Positions 18,015-27,238 are shown, counted from the stretch's first letter. The stretch: 64,000 bases of DNA from Sphingomonas aerolata (GCF_003046295.1 NZ_PZZN01000003.1:186001-250000), one strand, 5' to 3'. The notes: a model not told the origin generated them from the sequence alone. Program-made: numbers and translations.

Positions 18015-18773
18015 CGTGTGTTTCTGCGTAAGCATATGTGACAGCTGGCGGATGCGGTCCGTACTGGTCGCGGTGCGGTTCGGCGCAGCGAAACCGAATC
18101 GCACGTCAACCGGGTCGGCACCGCCGGCGATCGGCTGACGGCACGACGCGTGGACTTCGGTGATGCCGGTGCGCAGCAGCGCGGGCAGTGATTGCGGGGA
18201 CACGCCGCTGCCCGCAAGTATGATGACGCGTCCGGCGGCTTGGCGATGCAGGTCAGCCACTGCCTCGACCCCGTCGATCGCCTTGGGCGTCCCACCCGAG
18301 GTGAGAACCCGGTCGAAGCCGAGTTCGATTGCCGTGTCGAGGGCGGCGCCAAGATCGGAACACACGTCGAAGGCGCGGTGCAGCGTCAGCGACAGCGGTC
18401 TGCCGCGCTCGCTGCCGAGCGTCCGTGCGTGCGCGATCAGCTTGGCCAGAGTTGCCGCGTCGAGCCGGTGGTCGGCCAGGGTAGCGCCGATCACGATGCC
18501 CGCGAGGCCGGCGTGCGCAGCGGTGACGATATCGTCGGCGATCAGCGCGATCTCACGCGGGGTGTAGGCGAAACCGCCCTCACGCGGGCGTACGAGCAGG
18601 TGCGCGGGGAGGGGCGCCTGCGCCGCCGCGCGGATCAGCGACGCAGGCGGCGTCAAGCCACCGACCGCGAGTGCGGCGCACAGCTCGATCCGGTCGGCGC
18701 CGCCCTCCACCGCGGCATCGATGCCGTCGAGATCCTCGACACAGACTTCGAGCGTCATGGCGTCGCGCATCAT
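18006..18773 (-). CDS. cutC: CutC family protein
   Basis: This TIM-barrel protein of about 255 residues belongs to the CutC family. It has LEVCVED, GADRIELCAALAVGGLTPP, LVRPREGGFAY, LTLHRAFDV, FDRVLTSGG and ILAGSGV, which are the characteristic conserved blocks. Starts at 18773, 18770 and 18758 are all possible. I chose 18773, four bases after the glycosylasparaginase stop. The frame extending to 19088 runs inside that gene and is spurious. The family was named for copper homeostasis, but nothing here (no metal-binding motif, no copper genes nearby) supports that. Tight linkage to a glycosylasparaginase and GlcNAc catabolism suggests a role in glycan breakdown. That role is inference. Confidence 0.88.
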   Translation of the reverse strand: MMRDAMTLEVCVEDLDGIDAAVEGGADRIELCAALAVGGLTPPASLIRAAAQAPLPAHLLVRPREGGFAYTPREIALIADDIVTAAHAGLAGIVIGATLADHRLDAATLAKLIAHARTLGSERGRPLSLTLHRAFDVCSDLGAALDTAIELGFDRVLTSGGTPKAIDGVEAVADLHRQAAGRVIILAGSGVSPQSLPALLRTGITEVHASCRQPIAGGADPVDVRFGFAAPNRTATSTDRIRQLSHMLTQKHTLE

Positions 18774-18777
18774 GCGG

Positions 18778-19791
18778 TCAGCTCGCGAACAAGCTGCGCG
18801 CCTTAAGCACCGTGGTGCTGCCGCGCGCGTCGGTGACGGCGTAGGTAAAGCCCGGCAGCAGGCAGAATGCCCCGACCGCGCCCTTCGTATCGAGCGCGAG
18901 GAAGCCGACCTGCACGCCGCGTATCGCGTCGCCGCGCAGCCGCGCGATATGGCGGACCACCTCTTCGCAGGCTTGTTGCGGTGACGCGCCCGCGCGCATC
19001 GATGCGACGACGCGCGCCGACCCTGCGACACGCGTGACCTCCTCGCCCAGCCCGGTCGAGGTCGCGCCGCCGACGCCTGCCTCGACATAGAGTCCCGATC
19101 CGACCTGCGGCGAATCGCCGACCCGGCCGCGCATCTTGAACGCCATGCCCGATGTGGTGCAGGCGCCGGCCATCCGCCCCGTCGGGTCGCGCATCAGCAG
19201 GCCGATCGTGTCATGGTCGAGCGCGCCACCGGGCGTCCGCGTGATGCGGTTCTCGCTATTGGCTTCGGGGCGATAATCCGCGGTCTTCAGCCAGTCGCGC
19301 CACGCCTTTTCCGCCTCGGGCGTCAGCAGCGACTGTTGCTTAAAGCCCTGGTCACGCGCGAACCGCGTCGCGCCTTCGCCGACGAGCATGGTGTGCGGTG
19401 TCCGCTCCATCACCCGCCGCGCGACGGAGATCGCGTGCATCGTGTTCTCGAGCGCTGCGACTGCGCCGACGCCACCTGCATCATCCATGATGACAGCATC
19501 GAGCGTGACATGGCCGTCGCGGTCGGGATAGCCAGAATAGCCGACGCTGTGATTGTCCGGATCAGCTTCGGGGACCATCGCCCCGGCCTCGACCGAATCG
19601 ATCAGCGATCCGCCGGCGCTCCTGCGGGCAAAAGCCGCGGCATTGGCTGCAGCACCGAAATCCCAGGTCGACACGATCAGCGCGGGCGCTGCGCCGCCGG
19701 TTGCGGCGCGCGCGCGGGCGATCGGCACAACAAAGGGCAGGGCCGCTCCAATACCACCAAACGCGGTCAGCAACGATCGTCTCGTCTTCAT
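18778..19791 (-). CDS. Glycosylasparaginase (N4-(beta-N-acetylglucosaminyl)-L-asparaginase), Tat-exported
   Basis: The 337-residue precursor starts at 19791, preceded by AGGGGG. MKTRRSLLTAFGG is a twin-arginine signal ending near ARARA. It is an Ntn-hydrolase: autoproteolysis before Thr195 in DHDTIG would free the nucleophile. Arg223 and Asp226 in GRVGDSP lie 28 and 31 residues further on, the same spacing as Thr206, Arg234 and Asp237 of the human enzyme. TWDFG near the mature N-terminus corresponds to the human TWPF substrate loop. It cleaves the GlcNAc-Asn bond left after deglycosylation and proteolysis of N-glycoproteins, giving Asp and GlcNAc. The isoaspartyl peptidase branch of the family is less likely given TWxF and the GlcNAc context. 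It is the first gene of the left-going block and diverges from the TonB receptor. Confidence 0.93.
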   Translation of the reverse strand: MKTRRSLLTAFGGIGAALPFVVPIARARAATGGAAPALIVSTWDFGAAANAAAFARRSAGGSLIDSVEAGAMVPEADPDNHSVGYSGYPDRDGHVTLDAVIMDDAGGVGAVAALENTMHAISVARRVMERTPHTMLVGEGATRFARDQGFKQQSLLTPEAEKAWRDWLKTADYRPEANSENRITRTPGGALDHDTIGLLMRDPTGRMAGACTTSGMAFKMRGRVGDSPQVGSGLYVEAGVGGATSTGLGEEVTRVAGSARVVASMRAGASPQQACEEVVRHIARLRGDAIRGVQVGFLALDTKGAVGAFCLLPGFTYAVTDARGSTTVLKARSLFAS

Positions 19792-19819
19792 CAGCAGCCC
19801 CCTGTTGTCACCCTGGCGC

Positions 19820-19858
19820 CCAGTCGTATCGCAAGTCACGGCGGTCGACCAGTCGTAT
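19820..19858 (+). repeat. Direct repeat CCAGTCGTAT x2 in the divergent promoter region
   Basis: CCAGTCGTAT occurs at 19820-19829 and again at 19849-19858, a period of 29 bases (close to three helical turns). Both copies lie between the glycosylasparaginase and TonB-receptor starts. Regular phasing suggests a paired protein-binding site, but this is inference. Confidence 0.4.
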
Positions 19859-19893
19859 GGCCATTTTACAACATCCGGTCCGAAACGTTACAC

Positions 19894-19910
19894 AGTGGTC
19901 TTACTAAGGT
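19894..19910 (+). promoter_or_regulatory. Putative GntR operator upstream of the TonB receptor
   Basis: AGTGGTCTTACTAAGGT has a perfect AGTGGTCT left half-site of the DasR/NagR-type operator, with a weak right half. The related sequence TGGTCTTA occurs at 18001. The site lies about 85 bases upstream of the chosen receptor start and can also serve the divergent glycosylasparaginase. TTGACT at 19912-19917 resembles a -35 box, but I see no convincing -10. Confidence 0.4.
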
Positions 19911-19994
19911 ATTGACTGAGACCCGATTATGACCAAAACCTTACGAAGGAGACGGGGGCAGGCGACAACGCTGGCCCAAACAAGGGTTTTTAGT

Positions 19995-22900
19995 ATGAAC
20001 GTGCGTAATTCGGCGTCTTATATGGCGCTTGCGGGGGCACTGATGGTGTCCGCGACCCCGGCGATTGGACAGGTCACGCCGGCACAGGCCGAGGCTACCA
20101 CGCCCGCGGAGGCCAAGGTCGAGGCGGATGCGGCGACCGCGACCAGCGCCGTCGACGCGCCGCCCGCCGAAGACCGCGCTGGCGGGGGCGACATCGTCGT
20201 GACCGGATCGCGCATCCAGCGTCCGAACATGACCTCCGCCGCACCGATAACCTCGGTCACCTCGCAGGACATCCGCGCCCAAGCTGCGGTCAATGTCGAG
20301 GACGTGCTCAACCGCCTCCCGCAGGTCGCGCCCGACAGCCAGCAGACCTATAATGATTCGGACGGCCGGCAGCGGATCAAGTTGCGCAGCCTCGGCTTCG
20401 AGCGGACGCTCGTGCTGATCGACGGCAAGCGCCTCGGCACGCAGAACGGGCAGGACGTGGGCATCATCCCGCCGTCGTTGCTCGAGCGGGTCGACGTCCT
20501 CACCGGTGGTGCGTCGTCGGTCTACGGGTCCGATGCCGTCGCTGGCGTCGTCAACTTCGTCCTGAAGAAGGATTTCGAAGGCATCCAGCTCGACGGCAAC
20601 TATAATTTCTACAACCACAACAACAAGGACACGGTCGTCTCGTCGCTGGCACGCGCAGCCGGCTTCAACAGCCCGCGCGGCCTGACCAACGATGGCGGCC
20701 GCGCCGACGTCACGCTGACCGCGGGCAAGAAGTTCTTCGACGGTGCGCTGCGGATCAACGGCTTCGTCAACTACAAGCATACCGACGAAGTCCTGCTGTC
20801 CGAGCGGTCGAATTCGGGCTGCTACCTCACGCAGACGAGCCTCAACGCGCCGATCTCGTGCGGCCTGACGCCGAGCAGCTCGACCAGCGGCCTGATTTCG
20901 CCGCTCGACAGCAAGGGCGTTGCGACGGGGCAGTATGTCAACAACCCCAATGGCACGCGCACCTTCGTGCCGTTCGGCACCGGCGCGGGCAATGCGTCGA
21001 ACTATTTCAGCAACTACGCCTATCAGCGCCCATCCGAGCGCGTGAACGCGGGTGGCTTCGTCAGCCTCGACGTCGCGCCGGACGCCGAAGTCTATGCATC
21101 GGGCATCTGGTTCCGCGACAAGTCGTACAACAACTACCCGGCGATCGCGGGCGGCAACGTCCAGGTGAACTGCAACAATCCGTTCCTGTCGGCTTCACAG
21201 GCCAGCACGATCTGCGGTGCGGCAGCGGGTACCGCGGCGTTTGCGCCGATCGACATCCGCTATCGCCTCGGCGAGGGCAACGACCAGCCGGACAGCTATC
21301 TGAACACCGGTCTGCGCCTGACCGGCGGTCTGCGCGGCAAGGCCGGCGATGCATGGACCTATGACATCGGCGGCGTCTATGCGCGCAACAAGCAGGACTA
21401 CACGCCGAGCTTCGTCAACGCGGCCAATCTGCGGAATTCGCTGAACGTGGGCGGGACGCTCGCGGCACCGACCTGCGCAGGGACCACCGACGCCGCCTGC
21501 GTGCCGTTCGATGCGTTCAGCGCGGGCAACACCAATCCGGCGCTGATCGACTATCTCTACGACCGCGGCACGTCGACCACGATCGGTACGCTGTATGACG
21601 TGCAGGCGAACATCACCGGCGATCTCGGCAAGTACGGTGTCACCTCGCCGTTCGCCGAGCAGGGCGTCGCAATCGCGCTCGGCACGGAATATCGCAAGGA
21701 TACGCTGAAATCGACTGCCGACAGCGTGTACCGCGCCGGGCTTGGTGGCGTTGACACCTATCTCAAGCAGGACGTCTGGGAGGCCAATATCGAGGTCCAG
21801 GCGCCGCTGATCGAGCACAAGCCGTTCGCCGAACTGTTGCAGGCCAATGGTGGCTATCGCGTTTCGAAGTACAGCAGCAATTCGAGCAGCTTCAACACGT
21901 GGAAGATCGAGGGCATCTACGCCCCGGTCAGCGACCTGACGTTCCGCGCCTCGTTCAACAAGGCGCAGCGCGCGCCGACCGTGACCGAGATCCGGCAGGC
22001 GACCAATGTCGATTTCGCCCGTGGCGGATCTGGCACGTTCAACGATTTCTGCGCACCGACCGTGACGACCAACGCCGCTGGCGGCGTGACCTATGGCACG
22101 CCGGTCGCCTCGCGTGAGGTCTGCCGCGCGACCGGCCTGTCGGACGCGCTGTACGGCAGCCCGACGCTGATCTGTCCGGGGGATGCATCGACGGGGGCGA
22201 CCGGGTGTACGGTTCGCTCGGGCGGTTTCGAAGCCGATCCCGAAACGGCTTATACCCAGACCTATGGCCTGATCGTGAAGCCGCGCTTCGTTCCCGGCCT
22301 GGTCTTCTCGGTCGATCGCTACAAGATCAAGATCGACGACTCGCTCGGCTATAACGATTTCAGCTATTACACCGATGGCTGTCAGCGTTCGAACGGCGAC
22401 GCGTTCTTCTGTCAGGGCATCGTCCGCAATCCCGGCACCGGCACGCTCTACTCGAACGCGGCCAGTAACCCGACGACCGGCTTCATCCGCCAGGGTACGA
22501 CCAACTTCTACAAGTCGATCGCCCGCGGCTATGACTTCCAGGCGCAGTACACGCTCGATCTTGCCAGCGTCGGCAAGATTGACTGGAACCTCAACGGCTC
22601 GCTGACGACCTTTGCCGGCGGGCAGGACTCACCGGTCCAGCCGACCCGCAACTGCGCAGGCTATTACGGCAATGGCTGCGGTCAGCTGATCCCGAAATGG
22701 TCGCACGGCCTGCGCGCGACCTATACGACGGTCGACAAGGGGTTCAGCGCGTCGTTCAACTGGCGCTATGTCGGTTCGCTGACGAATGCGGACAATTCGG
22801 GTGATCCGGCGATCGGCGGCACGCCCGAGCGTGAGCGGACCAGCTATTTCCGCGTCTCGCCGAAGAGCTATTTCGATCTCGCGCTCAACTTCGCGATCGA

Positions 22901-23063
22901 CAAGGCGTTCTCGCTGCGCCTGATCGCGAACAACCTGCTCGACATGAGCGCGCCGATCGTTCCCGACTCCTACAATGTCGCGCTCGCACGGACCAACACG
23001 ATCCCGCAGCGCTACGACTCGCTTGGTCGCAATCTGGCGGTTGGTGCCACCGTCAGGTTCTGA
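19995..23063 (+). CDS. TonB-dependent receptor of the glycan locus
   Basis: The 1022-residue outer-membrane receptor starts at the ATG at 19995. A longer frame from 19929 lacks a ribosome site and would bury the signal sequence (MALAGALMVSATPAIGQ). A low-complexity Ala/Glu stretch is followed by the plug domain (IVVTGSRI, EDVLNRLPQ, LVLIDGKRL, SSVYGSDAVAGVVNFVLK) and a large beta-barrel ending in a terminal aromatic residue (VGATVRF), as expected for BAM-dependent insertion. It diverges from the glycosylasparaginase gene and ends the glycan locus with a strong terminator. By position it should import N-glycan pieces, glyco-amino acids or GlcNAc oligomers across the outer membrane with TonB energy. 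Substrate is inferred from context only. Confidence 0.92.
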   Translation: MNVRNSASYMALAGALMVSATPAIGQVTPAQAEATTPAEAKVEADAATATSAVDAPPAEDRAGGGDIVVTGSRIQRPNMTSAAPITSVTSQDIRAQAAVNVEDVLNRLPQVAPDSQQTYNDSDGRQRIKLRSLGFERTLVLIDGKRLGTQNGQDVGIIPPSLLERVDVLTGGASSVYGSDAVAGVVNFVLKKDFEGIQLDGNYNFYNHNNKDTVVSSLARAAGFNSPRGLTNDGGRADVTLTAGKKFFDGALRINGFVNYKHTDEVLLSERSNSGCYLTQTSLNAPISCGLTPSSSTSGLISPLDSKGVATGQYVNNPNGTRTFVPFGTGAGNASNYFSNYAYQRPSERVNAGGFVSLDVAPDAEVYASGIWFRDKSYNNYPAIAGGNVQVNCNNPFLSASQASTICGAAAGTAAFAPIDIRYRLGEGNDQPDSYLNTGLRLTGGLRGKAGDAWTYDIGGVYARNKQDYTPSFVNAANLRNSLNVGGTLAAPTCAGTTDAACVPFDAFSAGNTNPALIDYLYDRGTSTTIGTLYDVQANITGDLGKYGVTSPFAEQGVAIALGTEYRKDTLKSTADSVYRAGLGGVDTYLKQDVWEANIEVQAPLIEHKPFAELLQANGGYRVSKYSSNSSSFNTWKIEGIYAPVSDLTFRASFNKAQRAPTVTEIRQATNVDFARGGSGTFNDFCAPTVTTNAAGGVTYGTPVASREVCRATGLSDALYGSPTLICPGDASTGATGCTVRSGGFEADPETAYTQTYGLIVKPRFVPGLVFSVDRYKIKIDDSLGYNDFSYYTDGCQRSNGDAFFCQGIVRNPGTGTLYSNAASNPTTGFIRQGTTNFYKSIARGYDFQAQYTLDLASVGKIDWNLNGSLTTFAGGQDSPVQPTRNCAGYYGNGCGQLIPKWSHGLRATYTTVDKGFSASFNWRYVGSLTNADNSGDPAIGGTPERERTSYFRVSPKSYFDLALNFAIDKAFSLRLIANNLLDMSAPIVPDSYNVALARTNTIPQRYDSLGRNLAVGATVRF

Positions 23064-23080
23064 TCCCGTACCCCCACCTC

Positions 23081-23112
23081 AAGGCCCGCCGGAAACGGCG
23101 GGCCTTTTTTTA
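23081..23112 (+). terminator. Rho-independent terminator after the TonB receptor
   Basis: GGCCCGCC pairs perfectly with GGCGGGCC around a GGAAAC loop and is followed by eight T residues. It lies 18 bases after the receptor stop. Confidence 0.93.
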
Positions 23113-23217
23113 TGCGCGCGTTCGGCGATGGAGAGGCGGGTTCCTGCTTGCGGGCGTGGATCGCATGGTCTAGCGAAACCGCCGCTGCCCGGGGCTTGAA
23201 GCCTGCAGGGTGGTCGT

Positions 23218-23302
23218 GCGGGTGTGGTGGAATTGGTAGACGCGCTGGACTCAAAATCCTGTTCCGAAAGGAGTGCCGGTTCGACCCCGGCCACCCGCAC
23301 CA
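23218..23302 (+). tRNA. tRNA-Leu (CAA)
   Basis: The 85-base sequence folds as a class II tRNA. The acceptor GCGGGTG pairs with CACCCGC, with discriminator A and an encoded CCA end at 23300-23302. The anticodon loop is CTCAAAA (anticodon CAA), the long variable arm is TGTTCCGAAAGGAGT, and the T arm contains GGTTCGACC. I looked for an integrase or duplicated 3' end nearby and saw none. Confidence 0.96.
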
Positions 23303-23355
23303 CCTTTACTGTTCAAGAGCCCGGGCGACCGAAACCAGTCGGCCCGGTTCCACGG

Positions 23356-24387
23356 CTACAAAGCCGGAAAAATCTGAACATCGTCGAAGCGAAGCCCCGC
23401 ACGAGCGCCACGCTCGGGCAAGGGACCGCTCGTGTCGATCTCTACGGCGATGTCGTCGACACGCGCCTCGACGCGCCACGTACCACCCCGCTTGTGCACG
23501 GCGCCGACGACGATCGGCAGCGCACCGGGAGCGTCATCCCCCAATAGCGCCTCGTGCGGGCGGAAATGCAGTTCGGCCGGTCCGTTGGCGAGCGCCTTCG
23601 GAGAAACGTCGAGCGCCTGTCCGTGATGCAGGACGCGGCCATCGGCGACCGTCACCGGGATGCGGTTGGTCTCGCCGACGAATTCGGAGACGAACGGCGT
23701 GGCGGGCATGTCATAGACTTCGCGCGGGGTCCCGATCTGTTCGATGACACCGCGGTTCATGATGACGACGCGGTCGGCAAGCTCGAGCGCCTCCTCCTGA
23801 TCATGCGTGACGAACACCGAGGTCAGGCCGAGCCGGTCGTGCAGTTCGCGCAGCCACCGGCGCAGGTCCTTGCGGACCTTGGCATCGAGCGCGCCAAAGG
23901 GTTCGTCAAGCAGCAGCAGGCGGGGCTCAACCGCGAGCGCCCGCGCCAGCGCGACACGCTGGCGCTGACCGCCCGAGAGCTGTGCAGGATAGCGATGGCC
24001 CAGATCGGGCAGCTGGATCAGGTCGAGCAGCTCGGCGACGCGCGCACGGATGTCTGCCTTGGCCGGACGATCGCGGCGGGCACGCACGGTCAGGCCGAAC
24101 GCGATGTTGTCGGCGACGGTCATGTGACGGAACAGCGCGTAGTTCTGGAACACGAAGCCGATCTGGCGTTCGGCCGCAGGCGTCCCGGTCATGTCCGCAC
24201 CGTCGAACAGGACATGACCGCTATCGGGGAAGTCGAGCCCCGCGATCATGCGGAGCAGCGTCGTCTTGCCCGAGCCTGACGGTCCAAGCAGCGCGAGGAA
24301 CTCGCCCGGACGCGCTTCCAGGCTGACGTCGTTCAGCGCGGCGAACTGGCCGAACCGTTTGGATACGGCGTCGATGACGATACTCAA
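23356..24387 (-). CDS. cysA: Sulfate/thiosulfate ABC transporter ATP-binding protein CysA
   Basis: The 343-residue ATPase has Walker [12 protein letters not shown], the signature [12 protein letters not shown], Walker [13 protein letters not shown] and the switch His in [14 protein letters not shown]-terminal TOBE-like domain follows. The start is taken as TTG at 24387: AAGGAG lies seven bases upstream and TTGA overlaps the cysW stop. An alternative start further upstream (24423) lies inside cysW with no ribosome site. It powers import through CysT/CysW and is the last gene of the operon. Confidence 0.93.
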   Translation of the reverse strand: MSIVIDAVSKRFGQFAALNDVSLEARPGEFLALLGPSGSGKTTLLRMIAGLDFPDSGHVLFDGADMTGTPAAERQIGFVFQNYALFRHMTVADNIAFGLTVRARRDRPAKADIRARVAELLDLIQLPDLGHRYPAQLSGGQRQRVALARALAVEPRLLLLDEPFGALDAKVRKDLRRWLRELHDRLGLTSVFVTHDQEEALELADRVVIMNRGVIEQIGTPREVYDMPATPFVSEFVGETNRIPVTVADGRVLHHGQALDVSPKALANGPAELHFRPHEALLGDDAPGALPIVVGAVHKRGGTWRVEARVDDIAVEIDTSGPLPERGARAGLRFDDVQIFPAL

Positions 24388-25223
24388 TGCGCACTCCTTG
24401 CCTGGTGATAGCCGAACCGCCATTCGAGCAGGCTCTTCAACACGAGCGTGACGAGCGCGAGCGACGCGAGCAGCGATGCCACCGCAAACGCGCCGACGAA
24501 GTCATATTCGTTGTACAGGATCTCGACGTGGAGCGGCATGGTGTTGGTCAGGCCGCGGATATGACCCGACACCACCGACACCGCGCCGAACTCCCCCATC
24601 GCGCGCGCGTTGCAGAGCAGCACGCCGTAGAGCAGGCCCCAGCGGATATTGGGCAGGGTGACGTGCCAGAAGGTCTGCCACCCCGACGCACCGAGCGACA
24701 CCGCGGCCTCCTCGTCGTCGCGACCCTGTTCCGCCATCAGCGGGATGATCTCGCGCGCGACGAACGGGAAGGTGACGAACACGGTGGCGAGGACGATGCC
24801 CGGCACCGCGAAGATGACCTTCCAGTTGTGCGCGATCAGCCACGGCCCGAACCAGCCCTGTGCGCCGAACATCAGCACGAAGATCAGGCCGGCGACGACG
24901 GGCGACACCGAGAAGGGCAGGTCGATGAGCGAGATCAGCAGGCTCTTGCCGCGGAAGTCGAATTTGGTGATCGCCCAGGACGCGACAACGCCGAACACGC
25001 AGTTGAGCGGCACCGAGATCGCCGCGACCAGCAGGGTCAGCCGGATCGCCGCGCGCGCATCCGGCTGGCCGATCGCGTCGACGAACATCGGCCAGCCCTT
25101 GGCAAAGGCCTGAACGAACACGACGACGAGCGGCAGCGCGAGGAAGAGTGCGAGGAAGAGGAGACCGACGCCGATCAGGATCCGCCGGGCGACGGGGCTT
25201 TCGCTGGACGCAGCGCGGGTCAT
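24384..25223 (-). CDS. cysW: Sulfate ABC transporter permease CysW
   Basis: The 279-residue inner-membrane permease has about six transmembrane segments. The EAA loop, which contacts the ATPase, lies at [21 protein letters not shown]. The start at 25223 overlaps the cysT stop (ATGA). A much longer frame reaching 25979 is read-through inside cysT and was rejected. The pattern [10 protein letters not shown] and [15 protein letters not shown] is typical of CysW. Confidence 0.93.
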   Translation of the reverse strand: MTRAASSESPVARRILIGVGLLFLALFLALPLVVVFVQAFAKGWPMFVDAIGQPDARAAIRLTLLVAAISVPLNCVFGVVASWAITKFDFRGKSLLISLIDLPFSVSPVVAGLIFVLMFGAQGWFGPWLIAHNWKVIFAVPGIVLATVFVTFPFVAREIIPLMAEQGRDDEEAAVSLGASGWQTFWHVTLPNIRWGLLYGVLLCNARAMGEFGAVSVVSGHIRGLTNTMPLHVEILYNEYDFVGAFAVASLLASLALVTLVLKSLLEWRFGYHQARSAH

Positions 25224-26110
25224 TTCGCGCTCCGCTTCGCACGCCACGCCTGGAGCAGATTGACCAGCAGCAGCATCGAGAAGGAGGCGACCAGCATGAC
25301 GCACGCGATCGCGGTCGCGCCGGGATAGTCGAACTGTTCGAGCTGGGTGACGATCAGCAACGGCGCGATCTCCGACTTGTACGGCATGTTGCCCGCGATG
25401 AAGATGACCGAGCCATATTCGCCGACGCCGCGCGCAAAGGCGAGCGCGAAGCCGGTCAGCAGCGCGGGTGCGATGGCGGGCAGGATGACCCGGCTGAACG
25501 TCTGCCACCGGGTCGCCCCGAGCGTCGCTGCGGCTTCCTCGACATCCGCGCCGAGGTCGGCGAGCACGGGCTGGACCGAGCGCACGATGAACGGCAGGCC
25601 GATGAAGATGAGCGCGACGACAACGCCGAGCGGGGTGTAGGCGACGCGGATGCCAAGCGGCGCCAGCAGCGACCCGATCCAGCCGTTTTCGGCATAGAGC
25701 GACACCAGCGCGATGCCCGCGACCGCAGTCGGCAACGCAAAGGGCAGGTCGACCGCGGCGTCGACGAACTTTTTGCCCGGAAACTCGTAGCGCGCGAGGA
25801 TCCAGGCGATCAGCAGGCCGAACACCGCGTTGACCGACGCGGCGAGCAGCGCGGTACCGAAGCTGAGCTTGTAGGCCGACAGCGCGCGCGCCGAGAGACC
25901 GACTGCGACGAACCCGTCCCAGCCAAGCCCTGCCGCGCGCAGGAAGATCGTCGACAGCGGGATGAGCACGATCAGGCATAGCCAGACGATCGTCAGCCCC
26001 ATCGTCAGCCCGAACCCGGGAATGACCGACCGTCGCGCGCGGCGCGCTCGGTTGGGCCTGGCGCCGAGGCGCGCGACGTCAGCCACTGGTGGGGATCCGG
26101 ACGATCGCAT
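25220..26110 (-). CDS. cysT: Sulfate ABC transporter permease CysT
   Basis: The 296-residue permease has an arginine-rich cytosolic N-terminus and about six membrane segments. It has [14 protein letters not shown] and an EAA loop ([21 protein letters not shown]). [16 protein letters not shown] is characteristic of CysT/CysU. It begins seven bases after the stop of the binding-protein gene and overlaps cysW. The exact start is uncertain; a GTG about nine codons in is also possible. Confidence 0.93.
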   Translation of the reverse strand: MRSSGSPPVADVARLGARPNRARRARRSVIPGFGLTMGLTIVWLCLIVLIPLSTIFLRAAGLGWDGFVAVGLSARALSAYKLSFGTALLAASVNAVFGLLIAWILARYEFPGKKFVDAAVDLPFALPTAVAGIALVSLYAENGWIGSLLAPLGIRVAYTPLGVVVALIFIGLPFIVRSVQPVLADLGADVEEAAATLGATRWQTFSRVILPAIAPALLTGFALAFARGVGEYGSVIFIAGNMPYKSEIAPLLIVTQLEQFDYPGATAIACVMLVASFSMLLLVNLLQAWRAKRSAK

Positions 26111-26116
26111 TCCCGA

Positions 26117-27142
26117 TCAGCGCTTCGGACCCGAATAGATCCGGTCGAACACGCCGCCGTCTGCAAAGAAGCGGGCCTGCGCAACCTTCCACCCGCCGAA
26201 ATCGCGGATGGTGCGCATCTCGATCTTCGGGAACAGCGTCGCATAGCGCGCCAGCACCGCAGGATCGCGGGGGCGATAATAGTTCTTGGCGACGATATCC
26301 TGGCCCTCGGGCGTGTAGAGGAACCGGAGATAGGCCTCAGCGACCTTCTCGGTACCGTGCGCCTTGGCATTGGCATCGACGACCGCGACCGACGGTTCGG
26401 CAAGCACCGAGATCGACGGCACGACGATGTCGAACTTGCCGGTGCCGAGTTCCTTTTCGGACAGGAACGCCTCGTTCTCCCAGGCGATCAGCACGTCGCC
26501 GAGTCCGCGCTCGACGAAGGTGGTGGTGGCGCCGCGTGCGCCCGAATCGAGGACCGGGACATGGCCGTAGAGCTGCGAGACATAGGCCTGCGCGGCGGCG
26601 TCGGATCCGCCCCCGGCCTTCTTCCCATAGGCCCAGGCCGCGAGGAAGTTCCAGCGTGCACCGCCGCTGGTCTTGGGGTTGGGCGTGATCACCTGGACGC
26701 CGGGTTTGACCAGATCGCTCCAGTCGCGAATCTGCTTGGGATTGCCCTTGCGGACCAGGAACACGATCGTCGACGTATAGGGCGCGCTGTTGTCGGGCAG
26801 GCGCGTTTCCCAGTTGGCGGGCAGCAGCTTCGCACGCTCGGCAATCGCATCGACGTCATAGGCGAGCGCCAGCGTGACGACGTCGGCGCCCAGGCCGTCG
26901 ATCACCGCGCGCGACTGCTTGCCCGATCCGCCATGGCTCATGTTGAACCGCACCGTCTGGCCGGTGTCCTGCTTCCACTTGGCGGCGAACGCGGTGTTCA
27001 CGGCCTTGTAGAGTTCGCGGGTCGGATCGTAGCTGACGTTGAGCAACTCGACCGATCCATCCTTGCCCGTGCTCGAGGGCGACGAGCAGCCCGCGACGAT
27101 CGCAGCAAGTGCCAGGCCGATATGCGTGCGGTTCAGTCTCAT
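26117..27142 (-). CDS. Periplasmic sulfate-binding protein (Sbp/CysP)
   Basis: The 341-residue protein starts at the ATG at 27142, which has GGAGGG just upstream. The signal ends in IVAGC, so it may be a lipoprotein anchored facing the periplasm. [31 protein letters not shown] and [12 protein letters not shown] are the hallmark blocks of sulfate-binding proteins. [22 protein letters not shown] and [13 protein letters not shown] follow. It delivers sulfate or thiosulfate to CysT/CysW. It is the first gene of the sbp-cysT-cysW-cysA operon. The 96 bases upstream must contain the promoter, but I see no clear boxes. Confidence 0.93.
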   Translation of the reverse strand: MRLNRTHIGLALAAIVAGCSSPSSTGKDGSVELLNVSYDPTRELYKAVNTAFAAKWKQDTGQTVRFNMSHGGSGKQSRAVIDGLGADVVTLALAYDVDAIAERAKLLPANWETRLPDNSAPYTSTIVFLVRKGNPKQIRDWSDLVKPGVQVITPNPKTSGGARWNFLAAWAYGKKAGGGSDAAAQAYVSQLYGHVPVLDSGARGATTTFVERGLGDVLIAWENEAFLSEKELGTGKFDIVVPSISVLAEPSVAVVDANAKAHGTEKVAEAYLRFLYTPEGQDIVAKNYYRPRDPAVLARYATLFPKIEMRTIRDFGGWKVAQARFFADGGVFDRIYSGPKR

Positions 27143-27238
27143 CCAGTCCCTCCGGTTCGCGTAATCCCTATCGCGTCGGTAGTGGTGGGGAATAGCCGCA
27201 AAGCTTGGCCATGCCAAAGCCTGGGTATCCGGCAGGCG

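Noticed and set aside
23218..23355. tRNA-Leu as an integration site
   Set aside because: No integrase, no repeated tRNA 3' end and no change of composition were seen on either side.
24384..25979. 531-codon frame as one long cysW
   Set aside because: The N-terminal half is read-through within cysT. A CysW start with ATGA overlap and normal length exists at 25223.
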